Assembly: GCA_910587955.1 (NCBI GenBank)
Contig: CAJUNN010000040.1
Coordinates: forward strand, 1-31,063
Reading direction: 5' to 3'
Source: an uncultured Lachnospiraceae bacterium
GTDB taxonomy: Bacteria; Bacillota; Clostridia; Lachnospirales; Lachnospiraceae
DNA length: 31,063 nucleotides
Shown one piece after another: positions 7,757-15,147 of this stretch. Below the pieces are notes generated by a model. It was not told the origin of the DNA, did not search any database, and saw only the letters and a program-made list of their open reading frames with translations. The first letter of the stretch is position 1; every line of letters begins with the position of its first letter. The position numbers and the translations under genes were made by a program.

Positions 7757-8727
7757 TGCGAAAATACAGGAAGGTCATAAGTATCTGCTTGATTGCCGGG
7801 CTTTTGGCGGCCGCTTTAGCGGCCGGGTATGCCCTGTACCTTCAAAGAATCCGGCGCCCTCTGCAGATAATACTGGTGCAGAAAGCCATTGACGAGACGG
7901 ACTTCTGGGTGTCTGTAAGTAAAGGGGCAGAGATTGCGGCCCGGGAAAACGGCGTGGAGCTGACCATCTGGGGCCCGGCTTCGGAACGGGAAACGCAAGA
8001 TGCCCACCGGCTGATTGAGGATGCCATAGAAGCACGGCCGGATGCCATAGCCTTAGCGCCTATCAGCTATGATGAGACCCTGCCCTATGCCAGGATGATT
8101 GAGGAAGCGGGGATTCCTCTGATTCTGATTGACTCGGTGATGGCAGAGCCGGCGGGAGACGGACTTGTAGCCACGGACAATGTGGAAGGCGGCATCAAGA
8201 TGGGGCAATACATGAGGCAGTACGCAAACGAAGATACCGTGATCGGCATTGTAGGACATGTGAAAGGCTCTTCTACCGCTACGCAGCGGGAGCAGGGCGT
8301 GCGGGAAGGCTTGGGGGAATACCAGGACCGGATTGTGGAGGTGGTGTTCTGCGAGTCCTCCTTTGAGATTGCCTATGAGGTGACGAAAAAGATGCTGGAG
8401 GAGCATCCGGAAATTAATATGATAGCAGGCCTGAACGAATATTCAGCCGTGGGAGCGGCAGAGGCGGTGGTGGATATGGGCCGGGCCGGCAGCATACGGA
8501 TGGTAGGGTTTGACAGCTCCATCCGGGAGATCCAGCTTCTGGAGGCGGGCGTCTTTGACGCAATCGTAATCCAGAAACCCTTTAACATGGGATATTTGGG
8601 CATTGAGAGTGCGGTAAAGGCAGCCCGGGGGGAGCCGGTGGAAGACAATGTGGATTCCGGTTCCGTGCTGGTGACGAAGGATACCATATACACGGAAGAA
8701 AATCAGAAATTGCTGTTTCCTTTCTAA
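7753..8727 (+). CDS. Membrane-anchored periplasmic-type sugar-binding protein, probable sensor partner of YesM
   Basis: The 324-residue protein is a type I binding protein (Peripla_BP_4, RbsB/XylF class). Its N-terminal hydrophobic helix (about residues 8-29) has no cysteine lipobox and is followed by charged residues, so it is probably an uncleaved anchor. The fold begins at IILVQKAIDETDFWVSVSKG; GFDSSIREIQLLEAGVFDAIVIQKPF is the typical C-terminal lobe. It overlaps yesM by four bases and is separated from the transporter genes by a terminator, so it belongs to the sensor cassette. This resembles the reported XylFII-LytS-YesN arrangement of Clostridium, where a binding protein feeds a kinase. 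Inference: sugar sensor, not transport subunit. ATG 7753 and 7756 are both possible starts. Confidence 0.88.
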   Translation: MMRKYRKVISICLIAGLLAAALAAGYALYLQRIRRPLQIILVQKAIDETDFWVSVSKGAEIAARENGVELTIWGPASERETQDAHRLIEDAIEARPDAIALAPISYDETLPYARMIEEAGIPLILIDSVMAEPAGDGLVATDNVEGGIKMGQYMRQYANEDTVIGIVGHVKGSSTATQREQGVREGLGEYQDRIVEVVFCESSFEIAYEVTKKMLEEHPEINMIAGLNEYSAVGAAEAVVDMGRAGSIRMVGFDSSIREIQLLEAGVFDAIVIQKPFNMGYLGIESAVKAARGEPVEDNVDSGSVLVTKDTIYTEENQKLLFPF

Positions 8728-8759
8728 GGAGGGGGAACGGCAATTTTTTATTTTTATTC
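8707..8759 (+). terminator. Intrinsic terminator closing the sensor cassette
   Basis: AAATTGCTGTTTCC (8707-8720) pairs with GGGAACGGCAATTT (8733-8746), 14 pairs with two G-U, loop of 12, followed by a T-rich run to 8759. The left arm encodes the last residues of the binding protein and the stop codon sits in the loop. Confidence 0.85.
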
Positions 8760-8781
8760 CGGGGAGAGGAAAATTTTTACC

Positions 8782-8799
8782 TATTTTCGGAGGATTTTC
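8782..8799 (+). promoter_or_regulatory. Candidate YesN-binding direct repeat
   Basis: TATTTTC (8782-8788) and GATTTTC (8793-8799) repeat with an 11-base period and end two bases upstream of the weak -35 box. AraC-type regulators often use direct repeats one helical turn apart. Assignment to YesN is inference. Confidence 0.35.
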
Positions 8800-8801
8800 T
8801 A

Positions 8802-8830
8802 TTAATTTATTCATAAATCGGACATATAAT
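8802..8830 (+). promoter_or_regulatory. Promoter of the sugar ABC transporter operon
   Basis: A perfect -10 TATAAT (8825-8830) with a poor -35 TTAATT (8802-8807) at 17 bases spacing, as expected for an activator-dependent promoter. The leader to the GTG at 8900 is about 60 bases. Confidence 0.65.
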
Positions 8831-8845
8831 AGACATAAATTCGAA

Positions 8846-8880
8846 AAATGGACAAGGGGTTGCTGCCGCCTTGTCTATGA
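8846..8880 (+). promoter_or_regulatory. Inverted-repeat element in the transporter leader (site 2)
   Basis: AAATGGACAAG (8846-8856), 14 bases, TTGTCTATGA (8871-8880). The first arm is identical over 11 bases to site 1 at 3337-3347 and the second differs at one base in ten from 3349-3358. It could be a DNA operator just downstream of the transcription start or an RNA hairpin (GACAAGG/CCTTGTC), ending seven bases before the ribosome site. Confidence 0.5.
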
Positions 8881-8899
8881 AAGCATTGGAGGGGATAAG

Positions 8900-9901
8900 G
8901 TGGAGAAAATCAAGGAAAATGCAATCGTCAAAAAGATTGGATTTAACAGCTTGGTACTGACATGTGTGCTGCTGCTTCTGTACATATTATTTGCAGTGGT
9001 TACGCCTATGAAAAAGGCAAATGCAGACTTTGTAAGCTACTCACGTATTTTAAGCATTATGAAATACGCCTGTTTTATGGGATTTTTATCCCTGGGCGTA
9101 ACCTTTGTGATTGCCACAGGAGGAATCGACTTTTCCATTGGCCCGGTGATGTTCTGTGCGGCATTGGTTGCCGGATACCAGATTACGGCCAGAGGATGGC
9201 CCTTGGCTGCCGGCCTTTTGCTGTGTATCCTGGTAGGCGCTTGCTTTGGTATTATCAATGGCCTTTTGGTCACTTATGCGGGGCTGCCGTCCTTTATCAC
9301 TTCCATGGCCAGTATGATGCTGGCCAAAGGCGTGGGATCCGTGTTTACCAATACCCAGTCTGTGAACTGGCCCCAGCTTGACGATCCCAACGGCTGGTTC
9401 CGGAACTTCCTCAGCGTGAAGGCAGGCGGAGTGGAGCTTCCGGTAGGATTGATTCTTCTTTTTCTGGGAGCAGCTGTTTGTGCGGTGATTTTAAATAAGA
9501 CCATGCTGGGACGCTATATCCTCTGTATCGGGAGCAACCGGGAGGCAGTCCGTCTTTCCGGCGTAAATACAAAGAAATGGGAAACCATGGCCTATGTGAT
9601 CTGCGGCATGATGGCGGGAATCGCCGCTATCTTCTTTGTGGCGAAGAATACTACAGTCCAGCCGGGACTGGGAGATACCTTTAACAATGAGGCCATTGCA
9701 GGCTGCGTTATGGGAGGGACTTCCATGACGGGCGGCGTGGCTTCCATCGGAGGGACCCTCATCGGCGTGCTGATTATTGCCCTTCTCCAGGAAGGCATTA
9801 TGACGATGGGCTTCCCCATTCATTACCAGTATGTGATTACAGGCGTTATCGTGCTCATCGTTGTGTGGGCAGACTTGAGAAGCCGCAGACGGCGCAATTA
9901 A
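8900..9901 (+). CDS. Sugar ABC transporter permease (RbsC/XylH type), subunit 1
   Basis: The 333-residue polytopic protein of the BPD_transp_2 family has many hydrophobic segments, the family signature near FVIATGGIDFSIGPVM and a conserved loop around RYILCIGSNREAVRLSGVNTKKW. The start is a GTG, fixed by GGAGGGG five bases ahead. It is the first gene of the transport operon, 21 bases before the ATPase. It is clearly related to, but not a copy of, the second permease at 11431, so the channel is probably a heterodimer. Substrate class is a monosaccharide; fucU downstream hints at fucose. Confidence 0.92.
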   Translation: MEKIKENAIVKKIGFNSLVLTCVLLLLYILFAVVTPMKKANADFVSYSRILSIMKYACFMGFLSLGVTFVIATGGIDFSIGPVMFCAALVAGYQITARGWPLAAGLLLCILVGACFGIINGLLVTYAGLPSFITSMASMMLAKGVGSVFTNTQSVNWPQLDDPNGWFRNFLSVKAGGVELPVGLILLFLGAAVCAVILNKTMLGRYILCIGSNREAVRLSGVNTKKWETMAYVICGMMAGIAAIFFVAKNTTVQPGLGDTFNNEAIAGCVMGGTSMTGGVASIGGTLIGVLIIALLQEGIMTMGFPIHYQYVITGVIVLIVVWADLRSRRRRN

Positions 9902-9922
9902 GCGGAAGGGGGATGTGAAGGA

Positions 9923-11416
9923 ATGGGCGAAGTTATTTTAACCATGAAAGGTATCGACAAATCGTTCCCCGGCGTACATGCGCTGGACCATGTGGATCTG
10001 GAGGTCTGCAGGGGCGAAGTACACGCCCTGATGGGAGAGAACGGAGCCGGCAAATCTACGCTGATGAAAGTGCTGACCGGCATTTACAGCAAGGACGAGG
10101 GCAGCATTACTTACGAGGGCAGGGAGGTGGAGTTTACCAACCCCAGGGAAGCCCAGGATGCAGGCATCGTCATTGTACACCAGGAGCTGAATATGCTGGG
10201 CCATCTGACCGTTGCCCAGAACATCTTCATCGGACGGGAGTTTATGAAAGGCGCTCTCATCGATGACAAGAAGATGAATGAGGAAGCGAAGAAGCTTTTT
10301 GACCAGCTGGGCATTGACATTGACCCCAGGGAGACCATGAGCCGCCTGACGGTGGGCAGGCAGCAGATGTGCGAGATTGCCAAGGCTATTTCCCACGATG
10401 CGAAGGTTATTATTTTTGACGAGCCCTCGGCCGCCCTTACGGAAGCGGAGATTGAGGAGCTGTTCAAAATTATCCGGGAGCTTCGGGAGAAGCAGCTGGG
10501 TATTGTGTATATCTCTCACCGGATGGATGAGATCAAGGTGATCACCGACCGGGTAACGGTCATGCGGGACGGCGGTTATGTAGGGACCCTGATCACCAAG
10601 GACAGCACCAAGGACGATATCATCAACATGATGGTAGGCCGTGTGATTTATGAGGATCCCAAGAGCCAGAGCAACGTTCCGGCAGATGCGCCGGTGGTCT
10701 TAAAGGTGGAGCATCTGAATGCAGGCCGCATGGTCCGGGATGTGAGCTTTGAGCTGAGAAAAGGCGAGATTTTAGGCTTCTCCGGCCTTATGGGAGCGGG
10801 ACGTACGGAGACGGCCCGGGCGCTCTTCGGAGCAGACCCCAAGGAGGGCGGAGATATCTATGTAAATGGCCAGAAGGTAGAGATTAAGACCCCTCAAGAT
10901 GCGGTAAAGTGTGGCATCGGCTATCTCTCCGAAGACCGGAAGCGCTACGGAATTGTAGTACAGAAGACGGTGGCAGAAAATTCCACCATGGCCACACTGG
11001 AAAATTATATGAGCGGCCTCTTTATCAATAAGAAACAGGAGAAAGAGACGGCCCAGCAGTACGTGGATCTTTTGAAGACCAAGACGCCCGGCGTGGATCA
11101 GCTGGTGGTGAACCTCTCAGGAGGAAACCAGCAGAAGGTGGTTATCGCCAAGTGGCTGGTGCGCAACTGCGACATCCTGATTTTCGACGAGCCCACCCGG
11201 GGTATCGATGTAGGCGCCAAGAGTGAGATTTATCACCTGATGAATGAGCTGGTGGCTCAGGGGAAATCCATTATTATGATTTCTTCGGAAATGACGGAAA
11301 TCCTGCGTATGAGCGATCGGATCGTAGTCATGTGCGAGGGGCGTAAAACCGGTGAGCTGGATATTGCAGAGGCGACGCAGGAGCGCATTATGCACGCTGC
11401 GACGCTGCGGGATTAG
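9923..11416 (+). CDS. Sugar ABC transporter ATP-binding protein with two ATPase domains (RbsA/XylG type)
   Basis: The 497-residue protein has two ABC domains in tandem. The first has Walker A GENGAGKS (residues 38-45), signature region LTVGRQQMCEIAKAI and Walker B VIIFDEPSAAL. The second has the degenerate Walker A GLMGAGRTE usual in this family, signature NLSGGNQQKVVIAKWL and ILIFDEPTRGID. It energises import of a monosaccharide from the inner face of the membrane. It lies between the two permease genes, 14 bases before the second. The start follows GAAGG at close spacing; an ATG nearby in the same frame is absent. Confidence 0.95.
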   Translation: MGEVILTMKGIDKSFPGVHALDHVDLEVCRGEVHALMGENGAGKSTLMKVLTGIYSKDEGSITYEGREVEFTNPREAQDAGIVIVHQELNMLGHLTVAQNIFIGREFMKGALIDDKKMNEEAKKLFDQLGIDIDPRETMSRLTVGRQQMCEIAKAISHDAKVIIFDEPSAALTEAEIEELFKIIRELREKQLGIVYISHRMDEIKVITDRVTVMRDGGYVGTLITKDSTKDDIINMMVGRVIYEDPKSQSNVPADAPVVLKVEHLNAGRMVRDVSFELRKGEILGFSGLMGAGRTETARALFGADPKEGGDIYVNGQKVEIKTPQDAVKCGIGYLSEDRKRYGIVVQKTVAENSTMATLENYMSGLFINKKQEKETAQQYVDLLKTKTPGVDQLVVNLSGGNQQKVVIAKWLVRNCDILIFDEPTRGIDVGAKSEIYHLMNELVAQGKSIIMISSEMTEILRMSDRIVVMCEGRKTGELDIAEATQERIMHAATLRD

Positions 11417-11430
11417 GAGGGGATGAGACC

Positions 11431-12432
11431 ATGACAGACAAGAAACAGGGAAATGCTTTTACAAACAATCCGCTTGTGAAAGCCGTCGGAGTTCAGAAAG
11501 TAGTTGTTGTGCTGGTGCTGATTGCCCTAATTATTTTTTTCAGCGCGAAGAGCCCTTCGTTCCGGCAGTATTCTACGATTTTGAGTATTATGGACTATAC
11601 CTATTACCTGGCGTTTCTGGGGATAGGAGTTACCTTCTGCCTGATTACCGGCGGTGTGGATCTCTCTATCGGTACAGGGATGTTCTGCTACGCGCTTATC
11701 GGCGGTTATCTCATCACCCAAAAGGGAGCTCCCGTCATTGTAGGGATTCTGGTAACGCTGCTCTGCGGCCTGGTGATGGGAACGGTGAACGGGCTGATTG
11801 TCTCCAAGGGCGGTCATGCGCCTTTCCTGGCGACCCTGTGCACCATGATGATCGTTCGGGGTATGGGCGCTATCTTTACGGGCGGTTCCAGCATTACCTG
11901 GCCCGCAGCCAGCGCACCCAACGGGTGGACCCGTACTCTCTTTAAACTGACGGTAGGGGACACCAAGCTCCCCCTGGGATTTCTGTGGGTGCTGCTTCTG
12001 GCGCTGTTTCTGGGGACGTTCTTAAATAAGACCAGACCCGGGCGCTACATTATCGCTATCGGCAGCAATAAGGAGGCCACCCGGCTTTCCGGTATCAATG
12101 TGGCGAAGTATCAGACCCTGGCTTATATGATATCCGGCATATGCACCGGGCTTGCAGCCCTGGCTTACAGCTCGGCTTTTCAGTCCATGGTGCCGGGCGG
12201 CGGCGGCGGTACGGAGCTGAACGCCATCGGCGGGGCCATCATCGGGGGAACCTCCATGAGCGGCGGCTCGGGAACCATCTCCGGTACGATTCTGGGCGTG
12301 TTTATTATGTCCGTGCTCCAGCTTGGCCTTCCTTTGATCGGGTTGAAGGCCAACTACCAGCAGATTATCATCGGCCTGGTATTGATTCTGGCGGTTTACA
12401 TCGACGTATTGAAGAATAAGAAATTAGCCTAA
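11431..12432 (+). CDS. Sugar ABC transporter permease (RbsC/XylH type), subunit 2
   Basis: The 333-residue polytopic membrane protein of the BPD_transp_2 family shows the family motif FCLITGGVDLSIGTGMF and the loop RYIIAIGSNKEATRLSGINVAKYQ, both matching subunit 1 at equivalent places. A glycine-rich stretch (MVPGGGGGTELNAIGG) differs from subunit 1. GGAGGGG precedes the ATG. Paired distinct permeases around one ATPase are also known in the YtfT/YjfF galactofuranose system, so a heterodimer is likely. The binding lipoprotein gene follows after 73 bases. Confidence 0.92.
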   Translation: MTDKKQGNAFTNNPLVKAVGVQKVVVVLVLIALIIFFSAKSPSFRQYSTILSIMDYTYYLAFLGIGVTFCLITGGVDLSIGTGMFCYALIGGYLITQKGAPVIVGILVTLLCGLVMGTVNGLIVSKGGHAPFLATLCTMMIVRGMGAIFTGGSSITWPAASAPNGWTRTLFKLTVGDTKLPLGFLWVLLLALFLGTFLNKTRPGRYIIAIGSNKEATRLSGINVAKYQTLAYMISGICTGLAALAYSSAFQSMVPGGGGGTELNAIGGAIIGGTSMSGGSGTISGTILGVFIMSVLQLGLPLIGLKANYQQIIIGLVLILAVYIDVLKNKKLA

Positions 12433-12505
12433 TAAGGTGTTTACTGTGAAAACAGTTTACATAAAAATCCATAAAGGAAACAAGAAAAAAGGAGGATTTA
12501 AAACA

Positions 12506-13648
12506 ATGAAAAAGAAAGTTTTAGCAGCATTGCTCTCTGCAGCAATGGTAGCGACCTTGCTGGCAGGCTGCGGCAAGAAGGAAGAGACTCCCACGGAGGC
12601 TCCCGCAGAAACCCCGGCTGAGACTCCGGCGGAAACACCCGCAGAAGAGCCGGCCGCAGACGGCAAAATGTCTTTCGAGATCGTATCCAAGGGCCTGCAG
12701 CATGAGTACTGGGTGGCAGTGAAGAAGGGTGTAGAGCAGAAAGCCGCAGAGCTGGGTGTAGATGTAAACTTCGTAGGTCCGGCCAGCGAGTCTGACATTG
12801 ACGATCAGGTAAAAATGGTTGACAACGCTCTGAACAGCAATCCCACCGCTATCGGTCTGGCAGCTCTGTCTACCGAGTCCGTAACGAGTCAGCTTCAGTC
12901 TGCAAAGGACAAAGGAATCCCGGTTATCGGCTTTGACTCCGGCGTTCCCAATGCTCCCGAAGGCTCCGTACTGGCGAACTGCTCCACCAACAACTATGCG
13001 GCAGGCGAGATGGCAGCAGAGAAGGTTTACGAGGCTATCAAAGACAGAATCAGCGGCAACGTACGCATTGGCGTAGTGGCTCAGGATGCTACTTCCGAGT
13101 CCGTTGTAAACCGCGGCCTTGGCTTCATCGACAAGATTGCCGAGCTGGCAGTGGCTGACGGCCATACTGCTACCGTTGTCGGAAACGACAAGTATATTTC
13201 TGATTCCAAGTGTGAGAAGACCGACGGTGCTAACGTTGTAATCGACGTTCGCGTTCCCTCCAGCGTTACTTCCGAGCTGTCTGCAGCAGATGCTACCGCT
13301 CTTTTAAACGAGGCTGACACCATTGCTATCTATGGTTCCAACGAGCACTCTGCAAACGCAATCATCACTGCAAACGAGAACCTGAGCAAGTGCGGTACCG
13401 GCGAAGGCCAGATCGTTGCTGCTGGTTTCGACTCCGGCGCAGCTCAGATTCAGGCAGTAAAGGACGGCGTGCTTCTCGGCGCTATTACCCAGGCTCCCGT
13501 AGCTATGGGCGAGATCCTGGTACAGACCATGTACGATGCGGCTATGGGCAATACTGTATCCGATACGGATACCGGATGCCAGTGGTACACCGCTGAGAAC
13601 ATTGAGGATCCCGAGATTCTTCAGAACCTTTACGGTCTTAACGGCTAA
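12506..13648 (+). CDS. Sugar-binding lipoprotein of the ABC transporter
   Basis: Start at 12506, not an upstream in-frame ATG, because GGAGG lies 11 bases ahead and the protein then begins with a lipoprotein signal (MKKKVLAALLSAAMVATLLAGC, lipid-anchored C22). A repetitive (T/A)PAE linker (residues about 28-51) leads to a Peripla_BP_4 fold starting at FEIVSKGLQHEYWVAVKKG and including AAGFDSGAAQIQAVKDGVLLG. It is 380 residues long. Its codons are unusually restricted (GCT, GTT, GTA, AAC, TTC, CGT/CGC) compared with its neighbours, consistent with very high expression, which is normal for a transporter's binding subunit. A strong terminator directly follows it. It is homologous to the sensor protein at 7753. 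Confidence 0.93.
   Translation: MKKKVLAALLSAAMVATLLAGCGKKEETPTEAPAETPAETPAETPAEEPAADGKMSFEIVSKGLQHEYWVAVKKGVEQKAAELGVDVNFVGPASESDIDDQVKMVDNALNSNPTAIGLAALSTESVTSQLQSAKDKGIPVIGFDSGVPNAPEGSVLANCSTNNYAAGEMAAEKVYEAIKDRISGNVRIGVVAQDATSESVVNRGLGFIDKIAELAVADGHTATVVGNDKYISDSKCEKTDGANVVIDVRVPSSVTSELSAADATALLNEADTIAIYGSNEHSANAIITANENLSKCGTGEGQIVAAGFDSGAAQIQAVKDGVLLGAITQAPVAMGEILVQTMYDAAMGNTVSDTDTGCQWYTAENIEDPEILQNLYGLNG
12599..12658 (+). repeat. Tandem four-residue repeat encoding the lipoprotein linker
   Basis: Five successive 12-base units encode APAE, TPAE, TPAE, TPAE and EPAA. The units vary at third codon positions, so this is an old or selected repeat and not a fresh slippage tract. Confidence 0.75.
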
Positions 13649-13661
13649 TTTTGGCGAAAAT

Positions 13662-13692
13662 GAGGGGCGCACCTTGCGGTGCGCCTCTTTTC
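13662..13692 (+). terminator. Intrinsic terminator after the binding lipoprotein gene
   Basis: GGCGCACC-TTGC-GGTGCGCC, extended outward by GAGG/TCTT with wobble pairs, then a short T run. It probably limits but does not abolish read-through into the SGNH gene, whose own promoter is weak (TTGCGG-N17-TATACT ending at 13702). Confidence 0.85.
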
Positions 13693-13752
13693 CGTATATA
13701 CTGTCTGTATAAGTACCGATAGAAAGAAGCAGACGGAAAAAGGAGACAGCAT

Positions 13753-15132
13753 ATGCCTGGAAAAAGAAGGAGAGCCCTCGTAATCTTAACGGCGCTCTGC
13801 ATCTGGATCTTTTGTACTGGGGCCGGGGACCGGGAGGAGGAGCCCGCCCTTCTCTATGAAGACGGAGATGTAGTAGGCTTTATCGGCGACAGCATTACCC
13901 ACGTGGAGTATCTGCCTGTCAGCTACGTGGAGCTTTTGGACAATTACTATCTGAGCCATTATCCCAAGCGGGACATAGAATTCCGCAATCTGGGAATGGC
14001 CGGGTATACGGTGCGGGATATCCTGGATATTTACGATGCGGATCCGGCGTTCCGGGGCATCAATAAGGCAGTGATTCTTCTGGGCATGAACGATGCCATG
14101 CAGAAGATTCCAACGGAGGAATATTTGACGGCCTTAGAAGAGCTGGTAAACCGTCTCAAAGAGGACGGGCTTTCCGGGGAGGATATTCTAGTGCTCTCCC
14201 CCACGCCCTACGATCAGACCTGCGGCATCAACTATGACAGGAACGGGTTTCCTTACCAGACCACGGACACGGGGCTTCAGGATTTTACGGAGAAGCTGCC
14301 GGATAAAACGGCGGAGTGGGGAGTTGCTTTTGCGGATCTTCATACGCCCATGAGGAATCTTTCTATAGAGATCCAGAAGGAGAATGACAGGAATACACTG
14401 ACTGTCGGGGACTGCATCCACCCGGCTTTGGAAGGCCACTGGATGATGGTGTATGAGATTCTGACGGCCCAGAGAGCCTTAAGCAGGAACGATGTCATGG
14501 AAGAGAAAGACGGGTTCTATCAAGGGGAGAAAGGCATGTGCTGGAGCTGGAGCCCCCGGACACTTCCCATGGAGCAGGATGAAGGCCTGGAAACCCTGTG
14601 CAGTCTCTTTCCCACAGCCGGAGCCCTGGTCTGGGAAGAGTTTCGCGTGGAGGGACTTTCCCGGGAGAAATCTTATACGGTTGCTGTGGACGGCACAGAA
14701 CTGGGAACTTACAGCGGCGAGGAGCTGGCGGAGCAGATCGATCTGGCGGCTGCAGAAGAAAATCCCCTGAGAGATGTCATGAGGCAGGCAGCGGAGCTTA
14801 ACCGGGAGCGCCATCACAATGCGGCCCTTTACCGGGCGGCTCTGTGCGCAGCCAAGGCGGAGAATCCGGACCTTTCGGAAGAACGGATGCGGATACGTTA
14901 TACAGGCTGGAAGACAGAGGATAACCGGCTGCGGGAGGAGATCCGGGTTTTGGTCACAGAGGCCGTAAGCCGGAAGTACACGGTGACAGTTGCGGAGGAA
15001 GGTTATCCGGCAAAAGAGCTGCAGGAAGAAGCCCGTCACTTTGCTGAGCAGGCGGAAAAAGAGAGAGCGGCCAGAGAGGCGGCGGAACAGTCGATACTTT
15101 GGCTGAAAAAGAAACTATTTATTTTAAAATAA
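13753..15132 (+). CDS. Secreted or anchored SGNH/GDSL hydrolase with a helical C-terminal extension
   Basis: The 459-residue protein starts with a hydrophobic export or anchor segment (about residues 8-24; no clear lipobox). The SGNH fold has block I GFIGDSIT with the nucleophile serine, block II in RNLGMAGYT, block III LLGMNDA, and DCIHPALEGH with the Asp-His pair. SGNH enzymes here usually remove acyl groups such as acetate from sugars. Typical members are 200-250 residues. This one has about 200 extra residues that end in a charged alanine/glutamate-rich probable coiled coil (ELQEEARHFAEQAEKERAAR). It sits between the transporter and fucU, so de-acylating the imported sugar or its glycan outside the cell is a reasonable but unproven role. 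AAAGGAGAC precedes the ATG. Confidence 0.82.
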   Translation: MPGKRRRALVILTALCIWIFCTGAGDREEEPALLYEDGDVVGFIGDSITHVEYLPVSYVELLDNYYLSHYPKRDIEFRNLGMAGYTVRDILDIYDADPAFRGINKAVILLGMNDAMQKIPTEEYLTALEELVNRLKEDGLSGEDILVLSPTPYDQTCGINYDRNGFPYQTTDTGLQDFTEKLPDKTAEWGVAFADLHTPMRNLSIEIQKENDRNTLTVGDCIHPALEGHWMMVYEILTAQRALSRNDVMEEKDGFYQGEKGMCWSWSPRTLPMEQDEGLETLCSLFPTAGALVWEEFRVEGLSREKSYTVAVDGTELGTYSGEELAEQIDLAAAEENPLRDVMRQAAELNRERHHNAALYRAALCAAKAENPDLSEERMRIRYTGWKTEDNRLREEIRVLVTEAVSRKYTVTVAEEGYPAKELQEEARHFAEQAEKERAAREAAEQSILWLKKKLFILK

Positions 15133-15147
15133 CAGGAGGTAGAAATC

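Noticed and set aside
12437..12466. ACTGT-GAAA-ACAGT hairpin before the binding lipoprotein gene
   Set aside because: Only five pairs with no T run; too weak to call a terminator or processing site.
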